The position numbers and the translations under genes are program-made. The notes under the pieces were generated by a model. That model did not search any database. It worked only from the letters and a program-made list of their open reading frames with translations, and was not told the DNA's origin. From SG8-4 sp964598225 (lineage in GTDB: Bacteria; Planctomycetota; Phycisphaerae; Sedimentisphaerales; Anaerobacaceae): 20,674 bases of DNA. The stretch is taken from contig CAZRBG010000080.1 in assembly GCA_964598225.1 (NCBI GenBank), forward strand, positions 1 to 20,674, written 5' to 3'. How positions within the stretch are numbered: the stretch's first letter is position 1; the number at the start of each line of letters is the position of its first letter. Below are positions 7,760 to 15,900 of this stretch, in pieces.

Positions 7760-9201
7760 CTTGGTCGGCTCTCAGCCGCACTCTCAAAAAAGTCATTTTC
7801 CTGTTCATAAAATTTCAGGCTCCCACCGTCGTCTTTGCCCACACGAGTGTCCGTTCGCTGGGTTACTTCAATATACTTCGAAAGGAATTGCCTGGCGGTA
7901 AATTGAGCAGCCTCGATAATTTCTCGGTAATCACTGTTTACGGTAAGCACAGGCCCGGTTGACCGGCCGGATCGCTCGCCGCCGACGTTGGTGTTATCAG
8001 GAGGACCTGTCGCGGCCATCGAATCGAGCTGGCCCATCGCTGCAACCATGCTATTCAATAGTTGCTGGCGTTGCTCCGGTGTTAGAGCTTTATCATAGGC
8101 GTCGGCCATTTCCTGCAGGTTCAGAGCCAACTGTCTGAGCCGTTCCTTTTCATCATCCATATAAGATCCGACTTCCTTTAGGATAGCCTGTCTGGTCATC
8201 ATAAGCTCGCGACTGATCGCACCGAGCATGGGCGGAGCTTCCAGAGCCAACTGGTTGGGATCCTGCCGGTCGTAATACTGTTCTTCAAGATACGCTTCGA
8301 AGCGGTCCATGCCTCCTTTGGCCTGTTCTATGTGGGCCCTGGCTTCTTTTCGGCTCTCGATAGGATTGGACCTATTACGGTCTGTGTTCAGGCCGATGGG
8401 TATCTGCGCCAATTGATCTTCGAGCATTGACAATTCGGTTCGCAACTGCTGTTGCTGCGCTTTGAGAACCTTCATGATTTCAGCGAAGTTCGCAGGCAAA
8501 GAACCACTCTTCGGGCCGGAGGGAGGGGCCAGCGCTCCTTCCACGGTTCTGTCCTGCTTGGGACCTCCGCTGGCCGATCCCTGCTGGTTCTGCCGATCCG
8601 TCTGATTTGACTGATCTGATTGAGAAGCTTCAGTAAACCAGCTCTTCTCATCATTGACTTTTGACCGCTTCTCCTGTTTCTGTGGATCATCCAAAAAATG
8701 CATAAACGTTCGGCTGAGCTTCTCCTGCTCCCTGGCCACTTCACCCAGACGTTGCTTCAGTGTTTTCAGTTGGTTTGCCACGCGCTCGCGCTCCAGCCGG
8801 GTGAGATGCTGCACGTCCTTGAGTTCAACTTTATCCGGTTTATCCTTGTTTGCAGAATTGCCTCCTCCTCCAACGTCTTGCTGGACAACGTCATCGACGA
8901 GCCGGCGCAGAGTTCGACAGGCGCTTTTCTCAGGTGGAATCGCTTCTCCGACATGATGGGCCAAAAGCTCCATTCGCGCCAGTTCATAGTCGTCCAACAC
9001 CCCGTTTATGGCTTTTATGTCCGTGCCGTCAAATCCGTACCTTGGATCTTCCCGGATGAGTTCCAGGTTCTCGCCCGCGTACTCGATGTCAACGGCAATG
9101 GCGACCTGCTTGGTCCTGTCACTTTCATCCTGCTTACCCTGGTTGGCAAGACGCCAGGTCTTTTTGAGAAAAGCCCTGGTATATTCGAGTATTTCAATCA
9201 A
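7756..9201 (-). CDS. C-terminal part of a split DUF4175-family protein (481 aa, TTG start)
   Basis: This is a soluble, helix-rich, highly charged segment. It begins RLIEILEYTRAFLKKTW in the continuous frame, the type of helix that follows the Ig-like region in DUF4175-family proteins. A coiled coil follows around 130-170, then a low-complexity Gln/Ser/Gly/Pro linker (about 175-235), further helices rich in Gln and Leu, and an acidic-polar tail. There is no ATG at the beginning; the only usual start is TTG at 9201, with no Shine-Dalgarno. In the same frame the sequence stays open for 15 codons upstream, as far as a single TGA at 9247-9249, the stop of the preceding frame. This fragment and 9247-10785 are therefore best read as one gene of about 1009 codons split by a nonsense mutation. 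It may still be made by reinitiation. It overlaps the VWA gene by 4 bp. Confidence 0.7.
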   Translation of the reverse strand: MIEILEYTRAFLKKTWRLANQGKQDESDRTKQVAIAVDIEYAGENLELIREDPRYGFDGTDIKAINGVLDDYELARMELLAHHVGEAIPPEKSACRTLRRLVDDVVQQDVGGGGNSANKDKPDKVELKDVQHLTRLERERVANQLKTLKQRLGEVAREQEKLSRTFMHFLDDPQKQEKRSKVNDEKSWFTEASQSDQSNQTDRQNQQGSASGGPKQDRTVEGALAPPSGPKSGSLPANFAEIMKVLKAQQQQLRTELSMLEDQLAQIPIGLNTDRNRSNPIESRKEARAHIEQAKGGMDRFEAYLEEQYYDRQDPNQLALEAPPMLGAISRELMMTRQAILKEVGSYMDDEKERLRQLALNLQEMADAYDKALTPEQRQQLLNSMVAAMGQLDSMAATGPPDNTNVGGERSGRSTGPVLTVNSDYREIIEAAQFTARQFLSKYIEVTQRTDTRVGKDDGGSLKFYEQENDFFESAAESRPR

Positions 9202-9246
9202 ACGATCGTGTCTACGAACCAGACGCTGGTTCTGTTGTTGCGTTTG

Positions 9247-10785
9247 TCACGTGCCGTCCGAACACTGAAGCCAAACCCTGCGATAGGGCTTGATTTCCAG
9301 AATTGTTACATCGCTTCTGGCCGGACGGGAACGAACTATGGTCCCAGTAGCAACATCTGAAGCGCTTGCGTAGAAAAGTACGGCATCACCAACATCAAGG
9401 CCGTACTTTTCCATTTCGAGAATGTGATCGATTTTGGCAACGCGTTTATCTTCACTGATGGTCGCGGAGATGTGCTCAATCTGTCCGTCGCCGATTTCCA
9501 ATACGAGGTTCGCATCGGCGATGCCGAAATCATCTTTTATTTCAAACTTAATTGGCACGCTGGCCACGTTAGTAGCAAGGCCGTCTCCTTCGGGATGGAC
9601 AAGAGAGAACTTCGGCCGTTCATCCTCTTTAATTTTGACCGTTAGTGGAGGTAATTCTCTGCTCCGCAGACCATTGGTATCTCGCAGCTGAAATCCAATT
9701 TGTCCCTCCCGGTCGATTGACGTATCAAACGTGAAACTTTCACTGCCGTTAACCGGACGTATGTCCTCACGATTATCGAGATGTTTCACTTCAGCGGTCT
9801 CAAGTTTGCAATTGGCCTCGACGGTGATTTCAGCCGTAGAACCTGCGAGCACACTTAAAACGAAATCCGATACGGTCTCTGAAGTTGTAAACCTGCATGA
9901 GCCTGCGTCGAAAGAAATATTCGCAGTGATTTTCTCTATTTCCGGAAAAATACAGATTCGGACAGATTGCCACTGACTCTCAGCACCGGCTGCCGTGAAC
10001 CGGTAACGATATAGACCAGTTTTGTGGAAGAAGATTTTGCCCGTAAATATGGGATTATCGTTGGCATCCTCAACAGGTTGAAGTGTGAGTGCTTTATGAG
10101 GATCATACACCTGCCCAATGAGGTTATCTGTCTCGTCTTCTGTTCCAGGTTTCGTTTTCGTATGTTTCTCGATGATCAGTTTGCCTTTTTGCGGTAACCT
10201 GCCTCCAATGCCGGCTTCCATCACAACAACTTCATTGGGCTCGGCAAGGATGTCACCAGTCAGCGATGTTAGAAGTGTTGCCGGCAGCGGGTCAAGTGCA
10301 GCGGTCGGTCTGCCCAATCTGCCGGCGTATCTTGCCAGATACGCATAGTTATCTCGCACGAACAAACCCAATAATACCAGCCCAATCATAATGACGGACG
10401 CACAAAACCACAGCTTCCAGACAGCTACCGTACCGGAGAAATCGTCATCCCGGACATCATTCCAGAACTGGCGCACCATTCTGCCAGCAAGCGGTTTCGA
10501 ATATGGATAGTCATCCCCCTGTTGATAGTATTCAACGGCTGCAAGGAGTTGCTGGCGGTAGTTTCTGTCGTGTTCGATACGGTTAGCCGCGTGCTCCAGC
10601 TCAAAGCTGATAAACATCTTACGAATGAATACAAAAAGTAAACCTGCAGTAATTACGACAAAAATCAGCAGTGCCACACAGCGCGTAACGGTACTGAAAT
10701 GGCTGCGATGATCCAGCCACGCGAAGAGCAGGATGTAGACGCTGACGGAAAAGAAATTGATAGTCTCCGTGAAGAAGTTAGACAA
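9247..10785 (-). CDS. N-terminal part of a split, IS-truncated DUF4175-family membrane protein (512 aa as read)
   Basis: The recognisable part begins near residue 20 (LLFAWLDHRSHFSTVTR), then TM2 at about 37-56, a helix AANRIEHDRNYRQQLLAAVEYY (given here in part) typical of the family, and TM3 at about 125-143. Beta-rich Ig-like repeats follow to about 500, ending with YRRVWLQCSDGT and a TGA. The first 15-20 residues overlap antisense to the IS66 transposase start and are probably IS sequence, so the true start and most of TM1 are missing. The ATG at 10785 is then fortuitous. The frame continues past the stop into the 481-residue fragment downstream. The gene thus carries two lesions: a lost 5' end and an internal nonsense codon. 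In the family, such proteins are large inner-membrane scaffolds next to VWA and MoxR partners; no enzymatic role is known. Confidence 0.7.
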   Translation of the reverse strand: MSNFFTETINFFSVSVYILLFAWLDHRSHFSTVTRCVALLIFVVITAGLLFVFIRKMFISFELEHAANRIEHDRNYRQQLLAAVEYYQQGDDYPYSKPLAGRMVRQFWNDVRDDDFSGTVAVWKLWFCASVIMIGLVLLGLFVRDNYAYLARYAGRLGRPTAALDPLPATLLTSLTGDILAEPNEVVVMEAGIGGRLPQKGKLIIEKHTKTKPGTEDETDNLIGQVYDPHKALTLQPVEDANDNPIFTGKIFFHKTGLYRYRFTAAGAESQWQSVRICIFPEIEKITANISFDAGSCRFTTSETVSDFVLSVLAGSTAEITVEANCKLETAEVKHLDNREDIRPVNGSESFTFDTSIDREGQIGFQLRDTNGLRSRELPPLTVKIKEDERPKFSLVHPEGDGLATNVASVPIKFEIKDDFGIADANLVLEIGDGQIEHISATISEDKRVAKIDHILEMEKYGLDVGDAVLFYASASDVATGTIVRSRPARSDVTILEIKPYRRVWLQCSDGT

Positions 10786-12180
10786 CTTCGAGAACTTGTG
10801 GATAAGTTGAAGTCAGAGAACAAACGTCTCAAAGAAAAACTTGCCGCTTCCAAGAAAAATTCCCGTAATTCGTCCAAACCACCATCAAGCGACATCGTTA
10901 AGCCAAAAAAGCCCGAGACAAGTGAAAATGGAGGTAAGCGTAAACCCGGCGGCCAACCAGGACATCCCAAACACACACGGGCATTGTTTGCCAACGACCA
11001 AATCGATCAATCTCATCCTCATGTCTATTCATGTTGCCCAGATTGTGGCGGTGAAGTGGAACTCCGTATGGATCTCGAACCGCGTCAACTTCAACAGATT
11101 GAGATTGACAAGGCGCCCGTGCGCAGGCAAGCGCATCTTTCTTATGCAGTATGGTGTAAAGAATGTCAAAAAATTCACTATAAACCTTTTCCAGAGAGTG
11201 TTGTGAAAGCTGGTCTTTTTCAGGAACGAATCACCGCATTGGTTGCCTATATGAAATATGTCTGCCATGCCTCTTTTTCAACCATTCGAAAGTACTTTCG
11301 GGATGTCCTGGGGGAATCCATCAGCAGGGGCTTTTTACGCAAAGTCTTAGCAAAGGTTACTGCCTCGTTGGATGATCCCTATGACGAACTGTTGAAAAGA
11401 CTTCCCTTGGAAACCGTTGTAAACGTCGACGAAACCGGCCATAAAGACAAGGGTAAAAAGTTTTGGACGTGGGTTTTCAGGGCTGAGTTGTATGTACTGT
11501 TTAAGATTGACAAAACGCGATCAACTCAAGTATTGATTGATGTGTTGGGTGACGACTTCAATGGTGCGCTGGGATGTGACTACTTCTCATCGTACCAGAG
11601 CTATATGAGACGATTTGATATACTTCTTCAGTTTTGTATTGCCCATTTGATTCGTGATGTGCGTTTTCTGACCGACCTGTCAGGCAAAGAAACCAAAGCC
11701 TATGGAAACCGTATCCTCAACGGCCTGCGCGAACTGTTCAAAATCATCCATAACCGAAGTGCGTATACAAAAGCATCCTTGCGAGCAGCCTTGGAGCAGG
11801 CTAAGCAAACGATTATTGTTGCAGCAACAACCAATGTTCCCAGGGTCTTTGATAAGAACGGAAAAGAGCTAAAAAGTCATGCCAAAAATATGGCGGATCG
11901 TTTTCTGAAACATGGCCAAGCCTATTTTACCTTTATTACGACACCTGGAATGGATCCCACAAATAACATTGCTGAACAGGCTGTTCGTTTTATCGTGATC
12001 GACCGACATGTCACTCAAGGTACACGAAGTTTAGCCGGACAAAAAACGGCCGAACGCCTCTGGACCGTCGTCGGTACCTGTCAACTTCAGGGGCGATCTG
12101 CATTCAACTTCATCTTTGAGGCCGTACATGCTTACTACCATGGTCGCCCCGCTCCGTCTCTAATACCCGAACCGACATGA
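10699..12180 (+). CDS. IS66-family transposase (493 aa)
   Basis: Domains in order are an N-terminal coiled coil (about 18-50), a Ser/Pro segment SSKPPSSD at 58-65 that is a hallmark of IS66 TnpC, a basic GGKRKPGGQPGHPKH stretch, a zinc-binding region with CCPDCGG at 112-118 and CKEC at 153-156, and a DDE catalytic core. The likely triad is D244 (NVDETG), D294 (GCDYFSSY) and E426 (NNIAEQAVR). The length and all three acidic residues suggest a catalytically complete protein. The first 10-15 residues (MAAMIQPREE and following) look unlike the rest, lack a good ribosome site, and overlap antisense to the DUF4175 coding sequence. The original start may therefore be lost and replaced by an ATG at 10699 or 10708. 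The gene could still act in trans on other copies. Confidence 0.9.
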   Translation: MAAMIQPREEQDVDADGKEIDSLREEVRQLRELVDKLKSENKRLKEKLAASKKNSRNSSKPPSSDIVKPKKPETSENGGKRKPGGQPGHPKHTRALFANDQIDQSHPHVYSCCPDCGGEVELRMDLEPRQLQQIEIDKAPVRRQAHLSYAVWCKECQKIHYKPFPESVVKAGLFQERITALVAYMKYVCHASFSTIRKYFRDVLGESISRGFLRKVLAKVTASLDDPYDELLKRLPLETVVNVDETGHKDKGKKFWTWVFRAELYVLFKIDKTRSTQVLIDVLGDDFNGALGCDYFSSYQSYMRRFDILLQFCIAHLIRDVRFLTDLSGKETKAYGNRILNGLRELFKIIHNRSAYTKASLRAALEQAKQTIIVAATTNVPRVFDKNGKELKSHAKNMADRFLKHGQAYFTFITTPGMDPTNNIAEQAVRFIVIDRHVTQGTRSLAGQKTAERLWTVVGTCQLQGRSAFNFIFEAVHAYYHGRPAPSLIPEPT

Positions 12181-12275
12181 TACTCCTCATGCGATAACCT
12201 TCTTAAATGGTCACTTACTAAACAACCCGTGACATCATATCAATTCCTTGTTTTTGGCTGAATAATCAATTTTTT

Positions 12276-12292
12276 GCCTGTGACAGGATACC
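12276..12292 (+). repeat. Right-end-like terminal repeat of the IS66 element
   Basis: The sequence GCCTGTGACAGGATACC closely matches the reverse complement of the repeat at 12311-12325 and its T-rich inner flank. Together with upstream sequence (12210 onward) it forms an imperfect direct repeat with 12371-12452: both units share GTCACTT, GTGACAT, ATCAA and GAATAA in the same order. This marks it as the likely right terminus of the transposase-bearing element. Confidence 0.5.
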
Positions 12293-12310
12293 TCGAAATT
12301 AAAAATATGG

Positions 12311-12451
12311 GTAACCGTTCACAGGTAAAAAACGCTGTTAATCAGGCAAGAATACAGCTTTTATCAAGTTGTCACTTGGAAAAAGTTGGTGACATTAGAT
12401 CAAAATCCTATTTCTAAGCGAATAACGGCTCTTTTTCCCGTGAACGGTTAC
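12311..12451. repeat. 141-bp inverted-repeat unit, IS66-related MITE or deletion derivative
   Basis: The ends are GTAACCGTTCACAGG (12311-12325) and CCCGTGAACGGTTAC (12437-12451), inverted repeats matching at 14 of 15 positions. With one extra G on the left, the match extends outward through AAATATG on the left and CATATTT on the right, so the full repeat is about 22 bp. The right half (12371-12452) is homologous to the right end of the neighbouring IS (12210-12292). There is no coding sequence inside, and I see no 8-bp direct target duplication at its edges. It could be a non-autonomous derivative or the residue of a second, internally deleted IS66 copy. Confidence 0.55.
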
Positions 12452-12458
12452 CATATTT

Positions 12459-12887
12459 GCTCTGGTTCACGAGGCATATCTTCGGCTGGTAGGTTCGGGC
12501 GCCCGGTATTGGGATAGCCGGGGGCACTTCTATATGGCGGCGGCGGAGGCCATGCGGCGGATTCTTATTGACAATGCTCGACGCAAAAAAAGTCTCAGAC
12601 ATGGCGGTGCTCACAACAGAATTGAATTTGATGCAGCGCTTTTGAGGGAATGTAAGTCCGATGATCTGGACACTCTGATCGCGTTGGACGACGCGTTGCA
12701 GAGACTCGCAGAAAATGATCAGGTCAAAGCCGACTTAGTTAAACTTCGATATTTTGCGGGTCTTACATCAGGGAACGCAGCCAAAATCCTGGGTATTTCT
12801 CCGGCTACGGCCGAGCGTTACTGGGACTACTCGAGGTCCTGGCTTAAACTCGAGCTTTCGCCCGAAAATGACTCAAGCCAAACTTGA
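12459..12887 (+). pseudogene. ECF sigma factor, N-terminus removed at the IS66-related junction
   Basis: From GCT at 12459 the frame reads ALVHEAYLRLVG, then WDSRGHFYMAAAEAMRR and ILIDNARRKKSLRHGG, the conserved region 2 block of planctomycete-type ECF sigma factors. Region 4 follows with LRYFAGLTSGNAAKILGIS and a recognition helix PATAERYWDYSRSWLK. Family members usually have about 45-50 more residues before ALVHEAY; here that place is taken by the inverted repeat ending at 12451-12458, and the frame meets TGA at 12441. The only in-frame ATG is 12534 (inside HFYMAAAEA), which would give 117 residues lacking much of region 2, so a working sigma factor is unlikely. The gene is followed by a Ser/Thr kinase, a standard planctomycete pairing in which the kinase is thought to control its sigma partner. 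Confidence 0.85.
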
Positions 12888-12971
12888 CAAATATTTATTC
12901 TCAGTTTTTTCGATTTTTTCTGAGGGAATTCACTCTCGTTTTACGCATTTTATATTGGAGCAACCAGTATT

Positions 12972-12975
12972 GGAG
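12972..12975 (+). promoter_or_regulatory. Ribosome binding site that sets the kinase start
   Basis: GGAG lies 6 bp before the ATG at 12982. The frame is open much further upstream, overlapping the sigma gene, but this site and the family-typical N-terminus that follows favour 12982. Confidence 0.6.
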
Positions 12976-12981
12976 TTACTG

Positions 12982-15900
12982 ATGTGTGCTGAACGGCCAA
13001 AAAATGAAGAACTAATTTATTATGAAGCTATATCTAAACCGCCGCAGGAGCGTGATTCCTACATTAAGGCCGCTTGCGGCGAAGATCGTAGGCTGTTAGC
13101 TCGTGTCGAGGCGCTGTTAAGAGTAAGAGAAGTCAAGGACGACTTTCTTCAGATACCCGATTTAGATTCGAATGTGACGCTGGATACTTCCCCCATAGCC
13201 GAGGGCCCTGGCAGCGTAGTCGGCCATTTCAAATTGCTGGAGAAGATCGGTGAAGGGGGAATGGCCGTCGTATATATGGCCGAGCAGAAGCAACCGATCC
13301 GGCGAAAAGTAGCCCTTAAGATCATCAAACTGGGTATGGATACCAGACAGGTAATTGCTCGTTTTGAAGCTGAACGGCAGGCATTAGCGGTCATGGATCA
13401 TCCTAATATCGCGCAGGTATTTGATGCCGGTTCGACCGATACAGGCCGCCCTTATTTTGTTATGGAGCTGGTAAAGGGTGTCTCAATCACTGAATACTGC
13501 GAAAAGAACAAGCTGTCGGTCAGAAAACGCCTGGAATTATTCATCTCCCTCTGTAACGCCATACAGCACGCTCACCAGAAAGGCATCATCCATCGCGATA
13601 TAAAGCCCTCTAATGTAATGGTAACCCTGCATGACGGCAAACCAGTCCCCAAGATAATCGATTTCGGTATCGCCAAGGCAACGAATCAGCAGCTAACCGA
13701 GAAAACACTCTTTACTCGTTATGCCCAGATGATAGGGACACCGGCATATATGAGTCCGGAACAGGCGGAGATGAGCGGACTGGACATAGATACTCGTACC
13801 GATATTTACTCTCTGGGTATCTTGCTGTACGAGTTATTGACGGGGTCCACCCCGTTTGACGCTGAGAAACTACTTCAAGCCGGATATCTGGAGATACAGA
13901 GGATAATTCGTGAAGAAGAGGCGTTAAGGCCTTCGACCAAATTGAGCACATTGGGAGAAACCTTGACTACCATTGCCGAGCACCGCAGTGCTGCTCCGGA
14001 CACGCTGCAAAAACAGGTCAGTGGCGATCTGGATTGGATTGTAATGAAATCTTTAGAAAAGGATCGCACCCGCCGTTACGAAACAGCCAACTCACTGTCT
14101 ATGGACGTTCAGCGACACCTTGACCAGGAGCCTGTACTTGCAGGATCGCCCGGCCGCTTGTATCGAATGAGTAAGCTCGTGCGTAAACATCGCGCTGTTG
14201 TGGTCACGATCACAGCGGTTGCAGCAGCGTTAGTATTGGGCTTGATAGCCAGTACGGTGTTGTATTATAGATCGGAAAAGGCTCTCAAACGAGAAGAAAC
14301 TGCACGTGCTCAAGCGGAGGATGCTAAAAATCAGGAATCAGCCGCGAGGATCGACGCGGAAACGGCCCGGAGTATCGCAAATGAGCAACGTCAACGTGCG
14401 GAATATCTTCTGGCAAGAGCACAGATAGAGCGCGGGGTAAGGTACATCAATGAGGGCAACTACCATGGCCTATTGGATCTGGTGGATGCCTGTGCAACAG
14501 CTGAAGATACGCCAGAAATTAGGGATCAGGCCGCCCGGCTATGGGCTGTTGCGTACGAACTTTGCAGGGATCGCCTGGTGCATGTTTTGCCGGGTAGCCA
14601 GGATATCTCATACAGTTCGGATGGCAGACTGCTGGCCGCGGTTCAGCTTGATCACAGGACCACAAGACTCTTCAAAACCCAGACAGGTCAGCCTCAAGGT
14701 TCCGACATGAAACTTGATAAGAAGATCCATGCCCTTGCTTTCAGTCCCAATGCCAAGCTGCTGGTCACCCATTCGGTGGAAGGAGTAGGGCAACTTTGGC
14801 AAACAGCCACCGGCCAACCAGCGGGCCCCATCTTAAGGCATAATGGTGCTCCACTGGATCTCTGCTCGAAATGGGCCATGACTCACACCAAACATGCTGC
14901 TGATTTTAACATGGATGGAACATTGCTCGCAACAGCCGGTCTCGATGGGACTATAAGATTATGGCGAACGGACACGAGCCGACCGTATGGCGAACCATTA
15001 AAATGTGATCAAGCCGTCTGGTCAGTGGCATTCAGTCCGGATGGTAGAAAACTGGTCAGTGGATCGAGACAAATCCGGGTTTGGGACGTGGCTACTGGAG
15101 AACTCTGTTGTTCGCCGGTACAGCACGGGACAGAGATATACAACCTTGTGTTCAGTCCGGACCAAGAGCACGTAGCTGCTCTGGGATGTTGGGATCAGAA
15201 GGTCGATATCCTGAATATCTATACCGGACAATTGAAGAGTTATTCTCCGGCCCATTACATTAATGATATAGCGTTCAGCCCAGATGGCACAATCATGGCA
15301 GCCGGATCGCTGGACTGGTACACCCGGTTTCTGAACCCGGCCTCCGGGCAGATAGTGGGCAAAAAGATGCATCATCAGAGTCATGTATACTGTGTACAGT
15401 TCAGTCCCGATGGCCTGCTGCTTGCTACTAAAGCAATAGATCAGACTGTCAGGCTCTGGGAAGTCCCCAGTGGACAACCCTATGGTAGCCCATTGAGTCA
15501 TCCCGGTAGAGCTTCACGACCTATAGCTGTGTTCAGTCCGCACGGAGATTTTGTGGCAGGTTCAGGTTTTGAAACGACGCGGATTTGGAGGACTCGCCAT
15601 CGACTGCAAACGGAGATAGTACCATATCAGAATGGTTGTCAGCTTGGTGCTTTGAGTCCTGATGGAAAGATAGGTGCCATAGTATCAAAGAATACCGTAC
15701 AGCTCTGGGATACGACTACCGCGAAGCTGATGGGCAGGGATCTTTCACATGATGGCCAGGTTACTGATGTAGTCTTCAGCCCGGACTCAAGGTTTCTTGC
15801 AACAACTTCGGCTGACCAAGAGAGGGTAGTTCGCTTATGGAATGTATCTACAGGTGAACAGATAGAACCTTCAATCAGGATGGAAGACAGAGCCCTTTCG

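Larger units (their letters stand above)
10699..12292 (+). mobile_element. IS66-family element (single-gene, ISBst12-like type), left end apparently lost
   Basis: The element carries a complete-looking IS66 transposase gene and, 96 bp after its stop, a right-end-like sequence (12276-12292, GCCTGTGACAGGATACC). No accessory tnpA or tnpB frames are present, as in the ISBst12 group. At the left I find no matching inverted repeat (expected to begin roughly GGTATCCTGTCACAGG). Instead, transposase and DUF4175 coding sequence run into each other between about 10700 and 10785. The left boundary given here is the first transposase ATG and is approximate. The element separates two 5'-truncated genes, so it probably took part in a deletion. 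Confidence 0.75.

Noticed and set aside
9247..9249. TGA recoding (Trp or selenocysteine) at the DUF4175 split
   Set aside because: TGA ends several genes here, including the transposase, so the standard code applies. I see no obvious selenocysteine hairpin after it, and the family is not known to contain selenocysteine at this place.
8698..9360. 220-codon plus-strand frame across the DUF4175 split
   Set aside because: It lies antisense to helix-rich coding sequence continuous with a known family and shows no domain of its own.
10687..10704. GTAACGGTACTG as a left inverted repeat of the IS
   Set aside because: Only 8 of 12 bases match the repeat at 12311, it would lie 12 bp before the transposase ATG, and DUF4175-like coding sequence seems to continue across it.
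12754..12981. Upstream extension of the kinase frame
   Set aside because: It overlaps the sigma gene in another frame, its translation is not family-like, and a ribosome site plus typical N-terminus support 12982.
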